From NCBI RefSeq assembly GCF_002368075.1, contig NZ_AP018315.1, forward strand, positions 124,001 to 188,000: a stretch of DNA of 64,000 bases, written 5' to 3'. The stretch comes from Sphaerospermopsis kisseleviana NIES-73 (GTDB lineage Bacteria > Cyanobacteriota > Cyanobacteriia > Cyanobacteriales > Nostocaceae). The notes beneath the pieces are model-generated. The model did not search any database and was not told where the DNA came from. It saw nothing but the letters and a program-made list of their open reading frames with translations. The number at the start of each line of letters is the position of its first letter. Positions within the stretch are counted from its first letter, which is position 1. A program made the position numbers and the translations under genes. Below, one piece after another: positions 37,567-45,613 of the stretch.

Positions 37567-37588
37567 TAAGTCTGCTAACGCAGACTTA
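37567..37588. repeat. Perfect hairpin upstream of the cmr operon
   Basis: TAAGTCTGC and GCAGACTTA pair around TAAC. It lies in the 245-bp region between the divergent cmr operon and the primase gene. Similar hairpins are dispersed in Nostocales genomes, so it could be a repeat, a leader structure or a binding site. Confidence 0.5.
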
Positions 37589-37726
37589 GCTAAAGAAATC
37601 AACAACTAAATTAACTACTGTTGTTTACTTCACTCTTTGCACAAGCAGCAAATCATACACCAAAAGCACATTATTTAGGTTTAATAACTTTTCTTCCCTT
37701 TGCAACCCCAATCAAAATTAAAACCC

Positions 37727-38627
37727 ATGCTGAAAAAAACCACAAACCCAAAAACTAATTGATACCCTAAAACTACTCCCCCCACACTGGCCTATCATCC
37801 CCACTCAGGGAAAAAGACCATTAGGGTATCAATGGGAACAACACCCCTGGTCTCCTCAAACATTGCTGAACCAACTCCAACAATCTGAAAAAGTCCCAGT
37901 CAGAAACCGCTATCATGGTTTTTACACAGTAACCCCCACAGGTATAGGTCTCCTTTGCGGTCAAAACTCCCAGGAATTTTTAATCGCCATAGACTGTGAT
38001 GGATACAGCGCCCATGCAGCAATTATCGCACATCAACCACTACCGACCACAGTTGCATTTACATCAGGACGACCAGGACGAGCGCAATACTTACTGAAAT
38101 TGCCAGGTAACAATCATCTTCACCTCAAATCCCGCAAAATCACCACCGCCCCCGGTGAAGTTTTAGAATTTAGAGGTACTAAACTACCATCAATACTTCC
38201 CCCCAGTATTCATCCACAAACAGGTTATTATCGTTGGCTGAGTGGTTGTCGTCCTGACCAGATCGAAATAGCGATCGCACCATCTTGGGTAATCGAACAG
38301 ATGACCAAACGTGCGAAATCACCAAAAAGAGATTACCACAAAAACAGTAACTTTTTACCAACAAATCCAGAATTTACAGGTGAGGATACAGAAACAGCAC
38401 TGTTACTACTGGAAATTATTCATCCTCGCTTTGCAGATAAATATGATTCATGGATCAAGGTGGGAATGGCTTTGAAATCAGTCAATCCTACCCTGCTTTC
38501 TGCTTGGAACGAATGGAGTCAGCTATCAGCTAAATATACACCAGGGGAGTGTGAATACAAATGGCAATCTTTCAGGAAATGGGGTATGAATATGCAGATT
38601 TTACACCGTTTAGCTAATCTTTCCTAA
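37727..38627 (+). CDS. Primase-polymerase (Prim-Pol plus PriCT-like), apparently frameshifted near its start
   Basis: The protein combines an archaeo-eukaryotic-type primase-polymerase domain (N-terminal PIIPTQGKRPLGYQW; FLIAIDCDGY with the metal-binding acidic pair; TSGRPGRAQYLLKLPG) with a C-terminal PriCT-like helical domain (DSWIKVGMALKSVNPTLLSA). The long frame has no ATG, only a TTG at 37863 that would delete the conserved start of the domain. An ATG at 37727 (MLKK) joins this frame if one A of the A7 run at 37733-37739 is skipped. I take that as the intended gene with a one-base frameshift, a sequencing error or slippage. It probably primes plasmid replication and starts a tightly packed operon. 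Confidence 0.7.
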
Positions 38628-38636
38628 CTACTAATT

Positions 38637-39104
38637 ATGTCAAAAATTGAAAATCAACAAATTGTGGATGCAGATATTGAAGCTGACGATAACGATGCTG
38701 ATGTCACCACCTCATTCACAGAAACTGATGTTGTTAATGTAGCCTTTGAAAAAGAAGATAGATTTGATTTTGACAGCAACACTATCATCTTAGGCATCCA
38801 AATTTTACCAGCAAATCAACACGATTTACGACAAGTGTTTATCACGGCTGGAATCAAAGGAGAACCACCAGTCATGCAAGTTAGTACACTGCATGAAATT
38901 GAGGAGTATCCAGTAATAGCTGGAGTTCTCACAAAACTAAAAGCTATTTTACCACAAATAGCAGAAAAAACCCAACAAAAAGAAGCTCAAAAACAAAAAA
39001 TATCTGTCAACCAATCAGAGAATAACAAAATTGTCAATCCTCCTGATTTACCACCAACTAATCCTCAGAAGACCAACCCATCTAATCAATTAACACTGTT
39101 TTAA
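38637..39104 (+). CDS. Acidic small protein ending in a clamp-binding motif
   Basis: A 155-residue protein, unrecognised overall. It has a very acidic N terminus (residues 10-45), a compact core (LGIQILPANQHDLRQVFITA), a Lys/Gln-rich helix, then a Pro/Asn-rich tail ending NQLTLF. QLxLF at a free C terminus is the classic peptide that binds the bacterial beta clamp, and a clamp gene lies 4.8 kb downstream. It is nine bases after the primase and one base before the ubiquitin-like gene, the position where PRTRC cassettes carry accessory proteins such as protein E. Confidence 0.65.
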   Translation: MSKIENQQIVDADIEADDNDADVTTSFTETDVVNVAFEKEDRFDFDSNTIILGIQILPANQHDLRQVFITAGIKGEPPVMQVSTLHEIEEYPVIAGVLTKLKAILPQIAEKTQQKEAQKQKISVNQSENNKIVNPPDLPPTNPQKTNPSNQLTLF

Positions 39105-39105
39105 T

Positions 39106-39540
39106 ATGCCTTACATTTTGATGATTGAAGGTCAAGAAATACCCATAGCTGATGAAATTGCAGCTACTGACGAAACTCTCCGCAATGCCCTGACACCATT
39201 CTACCCAGAAATTGCTCATGCAGAAATTACGCGAACAGATAAAGACGGAATTACCCAAATTCGCATGGTCAAGAAAGCAGGTACTAAAGGTTTAGGTGAT
39301 ATCCTCCAGACTCTAATTACCAGCGAACATCAATTTAACCCAGCTTTACTATTAAGCTGGCAAATCAAAATGTTAGAAATTCAAGGTCATTTGAATATCG
39401 AAAACCTGCTGTTATTACAAGATGAACTTGAAACAGCAATTACCACTGGGAGAGAATGGCAAACTGAATTAGAGAAGAGTTTAAATATTCTCAAAAAATC
39501 TCCTTCTAGACCTTCACAAATACCAATTTCCGGCTTCTAA
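39106..39540 (+). CDS. PRTRC protein C-like ubiquitin-fold protein with extension
   Basis: A 144-residue protein. Residues 1-62 match the PRTRC protein C / bacterial ubiquitin-like pattern: a beta hairpin, LRNALTPFYPEIAHAEITR, then IRMVKKAGTKG. In the usual short protein C the chain ends at about GTKG. Here GTKG (59-62) is followed by 82 further helical residues. If conjugation uses the glycine, the tail must first be removed, perhaps by the JAB peptidase encoded downstream. The stop and the next start overlap (TAATG). Confidence 0.72.
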   Translation: MPYILMIEGQEIPIADEIAATDETLRNALTPFYPEIAHAEITRTDKDGITQIRMVKKAGTKGLGDILQTLITSEHQFNPALLLSWQIKMLEIQGHLNIENLLLLQDELETAITTGREWQTELEKSLNILKKSPSRPSQIPISGF

Positions 39541-40286
39541 TGCAGTCTCAATATCAATTGGCTGCTGAATCTTTGAAAAAATACCAGATTCCCCAAACTG
39601 TACAAGAGGGGATTTGGTATTTAGAAGAAATCAGCGAACAAATTAATTACCTCATTCTCTACAAAGAACTATTCCCCTGTGAATGGTCATCTTCAACAAC
39701 TCCCTTGAGACAACATTCATATCCCAGTGTTTACAGTGACATAGAAATTGAGTTTTTAGAACTGGTAAATGAGTGGCTATTTACCATAGAATACCACGAA
39801 GATTTTCGGGGATGCACAGAAAAATACACAGAAATTCCCGTTTATTCCCAAAACACAGATTGGTGGGAAATGAGTTTAGAAGAACTCAGTTTCACAGAAC
39901 AATTTCTATTATCAATTATAGGTTATGGACATCCTCAAGAAGATTGGCATTCTTGCTTTGGTTTCATTCCTGATAAATTGGTGACTGTGGATAAAATCAA
40001 TTGGGATAAACTTTCATCACTTTGTCAACAAACAACATCACCTTTGTCTCTACTTTATGATGTCATATCTATCATTGACCACAGCACAGAATGTATTTGG
40101 TTAGATGTCACCCATGCAGAATATGTCTCTTTTGAATGGGAACAAGAAGTGCTGAAATATTTAGCCGAACAATGGCAATTATGCCAAACATATTGCCAGA
40201 AAATGACAGAATTTTCAGAATGGATTGAATCTTCTATTGACCATAGAAAACAGGTAGTCAAACTATGGAACAAAGCACAGAACTAG
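39540..40286 (+). CDS. Unrecognised helical protein inside the PRTRC cassette
   Basis: A 248-residue Trp/Tyr-rich protein (LYKELFPCEWSSST, ELSFTEQFLLSIIGYG, TECIWLDVTHAEYVSFEWEQ). I see no catalytic motif. It is translationally coupled to the ubiquitin-like gene (one-base overlap) and overlaps the E2-like gene by 22 bases, so it should be part of the same complex or pathway. In related cassettes protein F or D occupies a similar place; I cannot assign it to either. Confidence 0.65.
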   Translation: MQSQYQLAAESLKKYQIPQTVQEGIWYLEEISEQINYLILYKELFPCEWSSSTTPLRQHSYPSVYSDIEIEFLELVNEWLFTIEYHEDFRGCTEKYTEIPVYSQNTDWWEMSLEELSFTEQFLLSIIGYGHPQEDWHSCFGFIPDKLVTVDKINWDKLSSLCQQTTSPLSLLYDVISIIDHSTECIWLDVTHAEYVSFEWEQEVLKYLAEQWQLCQTYCQKMTEFSEWIESSIDHRKQVVKLWNKAQN

Positions 40287-40972
40287 CTAACGTTTTACCT
40301 CAACTCAACATTGGTGATATCTCACATTCAATTATCAACCAAACTACTCATGCAGAAACACTAGCACATCTGTTATTTCTGCCAGGACAATATCTGCTAG
40401 TTTATAAAGAAGGAGAAACAACAAATTACAAATTTATTGCTCCTGCTGCATTGAGAGAAGCTTTTGCTGCTGAACCCATTGACTCAGGTTATTTACCAGC
40501 AAATACCGTGAGGTGGGGAAGATGTCACAAAGGAGAATGGTTAGTGCAGTTTTATCCACCACAACGTTATTGCATCTCCTTAGAAAATACGACTTTTAAA
40601 ATACCTATGCCGGGGTTAATATTTGCCGGATATAATCGTCAATATTGGATTTGGGCTATTAAGAAATTCAAGCAAAATTCTCCCCTGTTTTATGCACCTT
40701 TACCAAACGTGATGGAGAACGGTTCTATCTGTTTTGGTGAAAATTCTGTTCCCCATTGTTCCCCTGAAAATATCATGCAGGTGTGGCAATTATTTTGGCA
40801 TAGTCCTTTCAATCAAGATTTTGTGCAGGGTAAGTCTAAATTATATCCTGAAGATGTGCGATCGCTTCTATATCAACTACATCATAAAAACTCTAAAAGA
40901 TACCCCACACGGGATTTAGTGCCTTGGGGTAACAAAACCATTACCACTGCAATTGAAGAGATTATCTCATGA
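40265..40972 (+). CDS. PRTRC protein B-like (E2-fold) protein
   Basis: This 235-residue protein resembles PRTRC protein B, a divergent prokaryotic E2-like family: YYLVYKEG-type start (GQYLLVYKEGETTNYKFIAP), PMPGLIFAGYNRQYWIWAIK, and the hallmark PLPNVMENGSICFGENSVPH with a Cys that may correspond to the E2 catalytic position. PWGN closes the conserved region. E2 proteins accept the activated ubiquitin-like protein from E1. The gene overlaps both neighbours (22 bases upstream, ATGA downstream). Confidence 0.78.
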   Translation: MEQSTELANVLPQLNIGDISHSIINQTTHAETLAHLLFLPGQYLLVYKEGETTNYKFIAPAALREAFAAEPIDSGYLPANTVRWGRCHKGEWLVQFYPPQRYCISLENTTFKIPMPGLIFAGYNRQYWIWAIKKFKQNSPLFYAPLPNVMENGSICFGENSVPHCSPENIMQVWQLFWHSPFNQDFVQGKSKLYPEDVRSLLYQLHHKNSKRYPTRDLVPWGNKTITTAIEEIIS

Positions 40973-41580
40973 CTATACCTGCGCTCATCAATTATCAATT
41001 TGCCACCAGCACCGACTTACCACCGATAACAGGCAAAATGATGGAATACTGGGTAGCTGGGAACGGAGTATTTGTCCGTACTGCACGTCAAGGACTATCT
41101 GCGTGCTTTCCTATCAATCAATGCAGTATTCGCGGTTTACCCCATCTTACACCTTATTTTCACCTGCAATATCCCTTGGTTTCCGCTAAATTAACGTTGC
41201 AAATTTTACAGTTAGCTCAAAATGTGGGACACCAAGAAATACTCTTCTATCTCTGCTTTACGGACGGGGAGTGGCATCTGCACACCCCAGAACAAACTGC
41301 CACATCTACCAGTGTAACTCCAGTAGAGGCAACCAGCTTATCATATCAGACTGCGATGATTGAAGTACACAGTCACCACAGTATGAGCGCAGAATTTTCT
41401 GCAACTGACGATGAGGAAGAAGCTGGAAAGTTTAGAATCTTCGCTGTTTTAGGTGAGATTTTCACTAATCCCAATATTTGTGTTCGGTTGGGTACATACA
41501 GCCACTTTTGGCACATCCCTGCTAACTGGGTATTTGATTTACCAAGCTGTATCACATCCAATTCAGTAGCATCTACATGA
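40969..41580 (+). CDS. PRTRC protein A-like JAB/JAMM metallopeptidase
   Basis: A 203-residue protein. The zinc-binding JAMM motif HxH-x7-SxxD is intact in EVHSHHSMSAEFSATDDEEE (about residues 128-147). JAB proteases remove ubiquitin-like proteins from targets or trim their precursors. It starts within the stop of the E2-like gene, so it is coupled to the cassette. The N-terminal half (VFVRTARQGLSACFPINQ) matches PRTRC protein A in layout. Confidence 0.8.
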   Translation: MTIPALINYQFATSTDLPPITGKMMEYWVAGNGVFVRTARQGLSACFPINQCSIRGLPHLTPYFHLQYPLVSAKLTLQILQLAQNVGHQEILFYLCFTDGEWHLHTPEQTATSTSVTPVEATSLSYQTAMIEVHSHHSMSAEFSATDDEEEAGKFRIFAVLGEIFTNPNICVRLGTYSHFWHIPANWVFDLPSCITSNSVAST

Positions 41581-41605
41581 TTACAGCTATTTTCAGGTAA
41601 ACCAC

Positions 41606-41720
41606 AGTTTTTGTTTCGCGCAGAGTCGCAGAGGAACAAAGGCGCAAAGGAATCAATGTGTGGTTTAAATAGTTGAAAACGGCTGTAAATAACCACAGAG
41701 ACACAGAGAACGCAGAGGTA
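41606..41720. repeat. Dispersed GCAGAG-type repeats
   Basis: CGCGCAGAGTCGCAGAGGAA (about 41614) and CACAGAGACACAGAGAACGC (about 41695) are members of a repeat group common between cyanobacterial genes; another copy lies near 45480-45510 (CTCTGTGTCTCTGTGG). They fill most of the 196-bp gap between the JAB and ThiF genes and contain no gene. Confidence 0.55.
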
Positions 41721-41776
41721 AAAATTCAAGGAATAATACCGTTACAAAATGGATTTGATGTCACAGATATTACACC

Positions 41777-42676
41777 ATGATGAAATTAGACCTATCTTTT
41801 GCTCATTCTGTCCCGCTTATGCTTCCTGCACATAATCACGTTGAGTTTATAATTGTGGGTGCTGGTGGGACAGGGGGTTTTTTGGTTCCGTCGGTTGCTA
41901 GACTGATGCTGGAGATTGAAGCAAACAGCAATAAAACCACTTCTTGTATAGTTGTGGACCCAGATATCATTGAACCCAAAAACATTCCCCGGCAGAATTT
42001 TCAACAGTCTGAGGTTGGGTTATACAAAGCGGAAGTTCTAGCAGCTAGATACAGTTTAGGATTGGGAGTGCAAATTAGGGCGTTGGCGAAGCCCGCCGAA
42101 GGCATCGCTAAACCATTCACAAAAAAGATTGTATCAACCAAATGGCGCAAGTTAACAGTTGTTATCGGTTGCGTAGATAATGCTGCTGCGCGTGCTGAAA
42201 TTAGCAGTTGCTTAGACCAAAATTACTCAGGTTCTCTACCACAAATTTGGTGGTTAGATTGCGGTAATCATGCTGTTTCTAGTTCCGGACAAGTAGTGCT
42301 TGGTTCTACTAACCAATTTACCTTAGAAGCTGCTTTTGATAATCTTCAAAAACCTAACTTTTGTTTTAATCTTCCCAGTCCTTCTAGACAACATCCAGAA
42401 CTGCTAACCCCATTACCTGAAGAATCAAATTCAACAAGTTTATCGTGTGCTGAAATTCAAGCACGAAACCGCCAAAGCTTATTTGTTAATCAACAAGTAG
42501 CTGTTATTGCTGCGGAGTATTTACTGGCATTAACATTAACTGGAAGTTTGAGAAAATTTGCAAGCTATTTTCATAATACTACAGGTTCTTGTCGTTCACT
42601 ATATACCTGTGTAGATTCTCTGCAAAAGTTTACAAATGACGAAATAATTTCATCAAGTCGTTCAATTTCAGTTTAG
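41777..42676 (+). CDS. ThiF/E1-like activating enzyme of the PRTRC cassette
   Basis: This 299-residue E1-like protein adenylates the C terminus of a ubiquitin-like partner. It has the nucleotide loop IIVGAGGTGG (residues about 23-32), VDPDIIEPKNIPRQNF (conserved Asp/Arg/Gln of ThiF/MoeB), VIGCVDN, and a late conserved SCAEIQARNRQSLFVNQQVA with the candidate Cys. It is the usual size for PRTRC ThiF. At 42081-42110 the coding sequence contains a GC-rich dispersed repeat read in frame (RALAKPAEGIAK), unlike its surroundings. It lies 196 bp after the JAB gene. Confidence 0.82.
   Translation: MMKLDLSFAHSVPLMLPAHNHVEFIIVGAGGTGGFLVPSVARLMLEIEANSNKTTSCIVVDPDIIEPKNIPRQNFQQSEVGLYKAEVLAARYSLGLGVQIRALAKPAEGIAKPFTKKIVSTKWRKLTVVIGCVDNAAARAEISSCLDQNYSGSLPQIWWLDCGNHAVSSSGQVVLGSTNQFTLEAAFDNLQKPNFCFNLPSPSRQHPELLTPLPEESNSTSLSCAEIQARNRQSLFVNQQVAVIAAEYLLALTLTGSLRKFASYFHNTTGSCRSLYTCVDSLQKFTNDEIISSSRSISV
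42081..42110. repeat. Dispersed GC-rich repeat inserted in frame within the thiF-like gene
   Basis: TTGGCGAAGCCCGCCGAAGG followed by CATCGC belongs to a group of short palindromic repeats frequent in Nostoc-type genomes. Its 30 bases keep the reading frame and add about ten residues after strand LGVQIRAL. Related forms lie in intergenic DNA near 2775, 17228 and 49360. Confidence 0.55.
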
Positions 42677-42823
42677 CACTACAGGATTAAATCACTTTCG
42701 CTGACGCGCTTCTTCCTTGGAGAAATTCAAGGGAGAAGATTATTTATAACATTTACAAAAATCCTTGAAACTCTTATTTTTATGTATTTTAGGTCTTTGT
42801 AACTAACCACAGAGATAAAACCA

Positions 42824-43141
42824 ATGATCAACATTATCAGAGTACAACTTAGTGCTAGTGGATGGACTCTCAATATCCTTTCACCCAGAGTTGCTACTAT
42901 CACCAGTCCTTTGGGACAAAGAAAAGTCACATATTTCGGTTTTGAAACTGAAGAAAAAGCAATCCAATTTAAACAATGGCTAGTTGAAAATACTACCAAT
43001 TCCTCTAATTATGTAAGAAAAGCAGAACGATTAAGTCAAAAATGGGAATGTAAATGTTGGAATGTACCAACAGAGTTGATTATCCAAATAGCCGAACTTG
43101 ATATAAACCAACAAACCCAGTTTCAAAATCAACAGAATTAG
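42824..43141 (+). CDS. Small hypothetical protein
   Basis: A 105-residue protein of unknown function, with a beta-rich start (IIRVQLSASGWTLNILSPRV, GQRKVTYFGFETEEKAIQFK) and a helical end. It has the length and composition of a small DNA-binding or adaptor protein, but no motif is recognised. It lies between the E1-like gene and dnaN on the same strand. Confidence 0.55.
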   Translation: MINIIRVQLSASGWTLNILSPRVATITSPLGQRKVTYFGFETEEKAIQFKQWLVENTTNSSNYVRKAERLSQKWECKCWNVPTELIIQIAELDINQQTQFQNQQN

Positions 43142-43362
43142 TTAAAATAATAAACTTTTGAAAGAAAAACCACTAATTTATTATGCGCTACGCGCCAAGT
43201 ATTTGATGATTTTAATCAGAAGGTACAATCTCTTTTTTTAGAGAGGTTTTCCCAACTTTAAAGAGGTGTATAACCATAGAAATATGGTATACATTAAACG
43301 CTTTCATCGTCAATTCTATCATCATACTTTCTTGCCCAAAATTGTACAATCTCTATCTAAAC

Positions 43363-43668
43363 ATGAAAATATCTCATTCATTTACGGCCAATATTACCAA
43401 AGACACTTATGTCAGTTCATACAGCAATGGTAATAATCAATCCTGTTCATTTTTTGCAGATGGAGAAACAGTGACAATAAATTTTAATACTGATTGTCTT
43501 CACCAAGTACGAGAAACTATTAAAGCTCTTCAACACATTTATCAATCTCTTTCACAACAACGACAACAACAACTTACAGATGAGATTGAACAGTTAAATC
43601 CTCATAATCTCATCCCAGTTTCTCCATGTCATAACGGCAAATCTCACACATTAGAAATAGGTTCATAA
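43363..43668 (+). CDS. Small hypothetical protein
   Basis: An unrecognised protein of about 101 residues, with a beta-rich first half (CSFFADGETVTINFN) and a Gln-rich helix (IYQSLSQQRQQQLTDEIEQL). I prefer the ATG at 43363 to one seven codons earlier. It lies 279 bp upstream of the clamp gene. Confidence 0.5.
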   Translation: MKISHSFTANITKDTYVSSYSNGNNQSCSFFADGETVTINFNTDCLHQVRETIKALQHIYQSLSQQRQQQLTDEIEQLNPHNLIPVSPCHNGKSHTLEIGS

Positions 43669-43947
43669 ACAAACCTTTTTTATTGATTTACACAATAATT
43701 TGTAACGACATTACCACTTCAACCAAAGCAGAAGATGAAAAATCGTAAAAATTGAGAAATTTTCATCTGTAATAAAACGCTAACAACTTTTATGCTGATG
43801 GTTTTTAGCGATTAATTGGAACTTACCAAACATGAATCACAAAAAATAATTGTCCTGTATACAAAGTACAGACTGAATCAAGGTGTTTAGTGACAAACTA
43901 AGCACCTCTTATTTCATTACTTCATTGACATCAAAGAACCCACAATT

Positions 43948-45381
43948 ATGAAATTTACCATTTCTCAGAAAGAACTAGCTGATACCCTCGCTGTGGTTAG
44001 TTATGCTGTACCTAACAAACCTCACCATCCTATTCTCAACAATATATTGTTGGTTGCTGACCAGCAAGAACAACAAATTTTAGTTACTGCTTTTGATTTA
44101 AGTTTAGGAATTCGAGTTCAATGCAAATCTAGAATAGAACTAGAAGGTAAAATTGCTTTACCCGCTAAATTATTCACCCAAGTAATTTCTAGTCTTCCCA
44201 AACAAGATATTACTCTGGAAATTGTAGATAATGCGGCAATTATTACTCACTCTTGCGGTAAATGTCGCATTCAAACAGTTAGTCCTCAAGAATTTCCATC
44301 TTTACCAGAAATTGAAGGTAAGAATATTACATTACCAGCAATTAAGTTATTACAAGCATTAGAAGCAACATTATTTGCTGCTAGTAATGATGAAAATAAA
44401 CAAGTTTTAGCTGGAGTTCATTTTCAATTTACTAATAGTAGTTGGGAAGCAGCAGCAACAGATGGACATCGGTTAGCAGTTGTTTCTGGAATAATAGAAA
44501 CGGATGAACAGTTAACAGAAACTACACAAGGTAATGTTGATTCAAATACCGTAGAAATCACAATTCCTCAACCAACACTCATAGAATTACAAAAGATTCT
44601 GGGGACTGTAGGAGATAACAGCGAATGTACTATTAGCATTGACAATAGTATTGCGGTGTTTACCTTACCCACTATCCAAATTACCACCAGATTATTAGAA
44701 GGAGATTATCCCAAATATTCAGCTTTAATTCCCCGACAATTTCAACATCAAGTTATTGTTGATAGAAAATTATTGGATCATGCTTTAAAACGAGTGGGAA
44801 TTGTAGCTGACCAAAAGAATAAGATTGTCAAAATTATCTGTGATTACCAGCATCAACAAGTAACTTTATCTACTGAATCTTCAGATATTGCTGGTGCTGT
44901 GGAATCTTTGAATATTAAACCCCAAGATGATTATCAGCAACAATTAGTCATGGGTTTTAATATCAAATATCTGGAACAAGCTCTCAAATTTATACCTACA
45001 AATGAGGTCTTGATTCATATCAACCAAACTACAACTCCTGTGGTTATTACTCCTGTTGATGGCATTCTCAATCAATTAATTCTGGTGATGCCGGTTCAAC
45101 TTATTAATAATAACAGCACAGCAATGAAAGAAGATGCTGCAAATGATAACGAGGAAGTTGTAGCTACAGAACATATTTCCTCAACAAATGAAGTGAATGA
45201 GAAAATAAATGTAGCTGCTGAAGCAGTGGAAACAGAAGAAGATGTCAAAGATAAAAATAATGTGATGAAATCTGATTCTTCTTTACAGAAAAACACAGCA
45301 GAAACTAAAACCAATTCTCGAAATTCTGCCAATTCTACTCCTAAACCTAGAGGAAGGAAAAAGAAAGTCGCTGCTGCATAA
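43948..45381 (+). CDS. dnaN: DNA polymerase III beta sliding clamp with C-terminal tail
   Basis: The first 388 or so residues are a complete three-domain beta clamp: MKFTISQKELADTLAVVSYA, ATDGHRLAVV, LLEGDYPKY, and the terminal LILVMPVQL. The clamp encircles DNA and holds polymerases. In most clamps the chain ends at this MPxxL, which forms part of the peptide-binding groove. Here about 90 more residues follow, acidic and Asn-rich, ending in basic KPRGRKKKVAAA. This is a plasmid copy, distinct from a normal chromosomal dnaN in its tail and surroundings. Confidence 0.93.
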   Translation: MKFTISQKELADTLAVVSYAVPNKPHHPILNNILLVADQQEQQILVTAFDLSLGIRVQCKSRIELEGKIALPAKLFTQVISSLPKQDITLEIVDNAAIITHSCGKCRIQTVSPQEFPSLPEIEGKNITLPAIKLLQALEATLFAASNDENKQVLAGVHFQFTNSSWEAAATDGHRLAVVSGIIETDEQLTETTQGNVDSNTVEITIPQPTLIELQKILGTVGDNSECTISIDNSIAVFTLPTIQITTRLLEGDYPKYSALIPRQFQHQVIVDRKLLDHALKRVGIVADQKNKIVKIICDYQHQQVTLSTESSDIAGAVESLNIKPQDDYQQQLVMGFNIKYLEQALKFIPTNEVLIHINQTTTPVVITPVDGILNQLILVMPVQLINNNSTAMKEDAANDNEEVVATEHISSTNEVNEKINVAAEAVETEEDVKDKNNVMKSDSSLQKNTAETKTNSRNSANSTPKPRGRKKKVAAA

Positions 45382-45613
45382 AATGACTGAATCAAAAATT
45401 GCAGTGGTTTAGATTTAGCAAACCAAACCTCAATACTTGTCAGTCAAAAGTTCTGCAAATATCCCTTCAACCCTAATTCCTCTGTGTACTCTGTGTCTCT
45501 GTGGTTCGTTACATCAAATCTGTTTTAACAACCACACCAAAAATTACTCACACCCCAAGTTTATTAATGATAAATGAGCTTGGGGAAATTCAATATATCT
45601 ACTTTTGAAAAAT

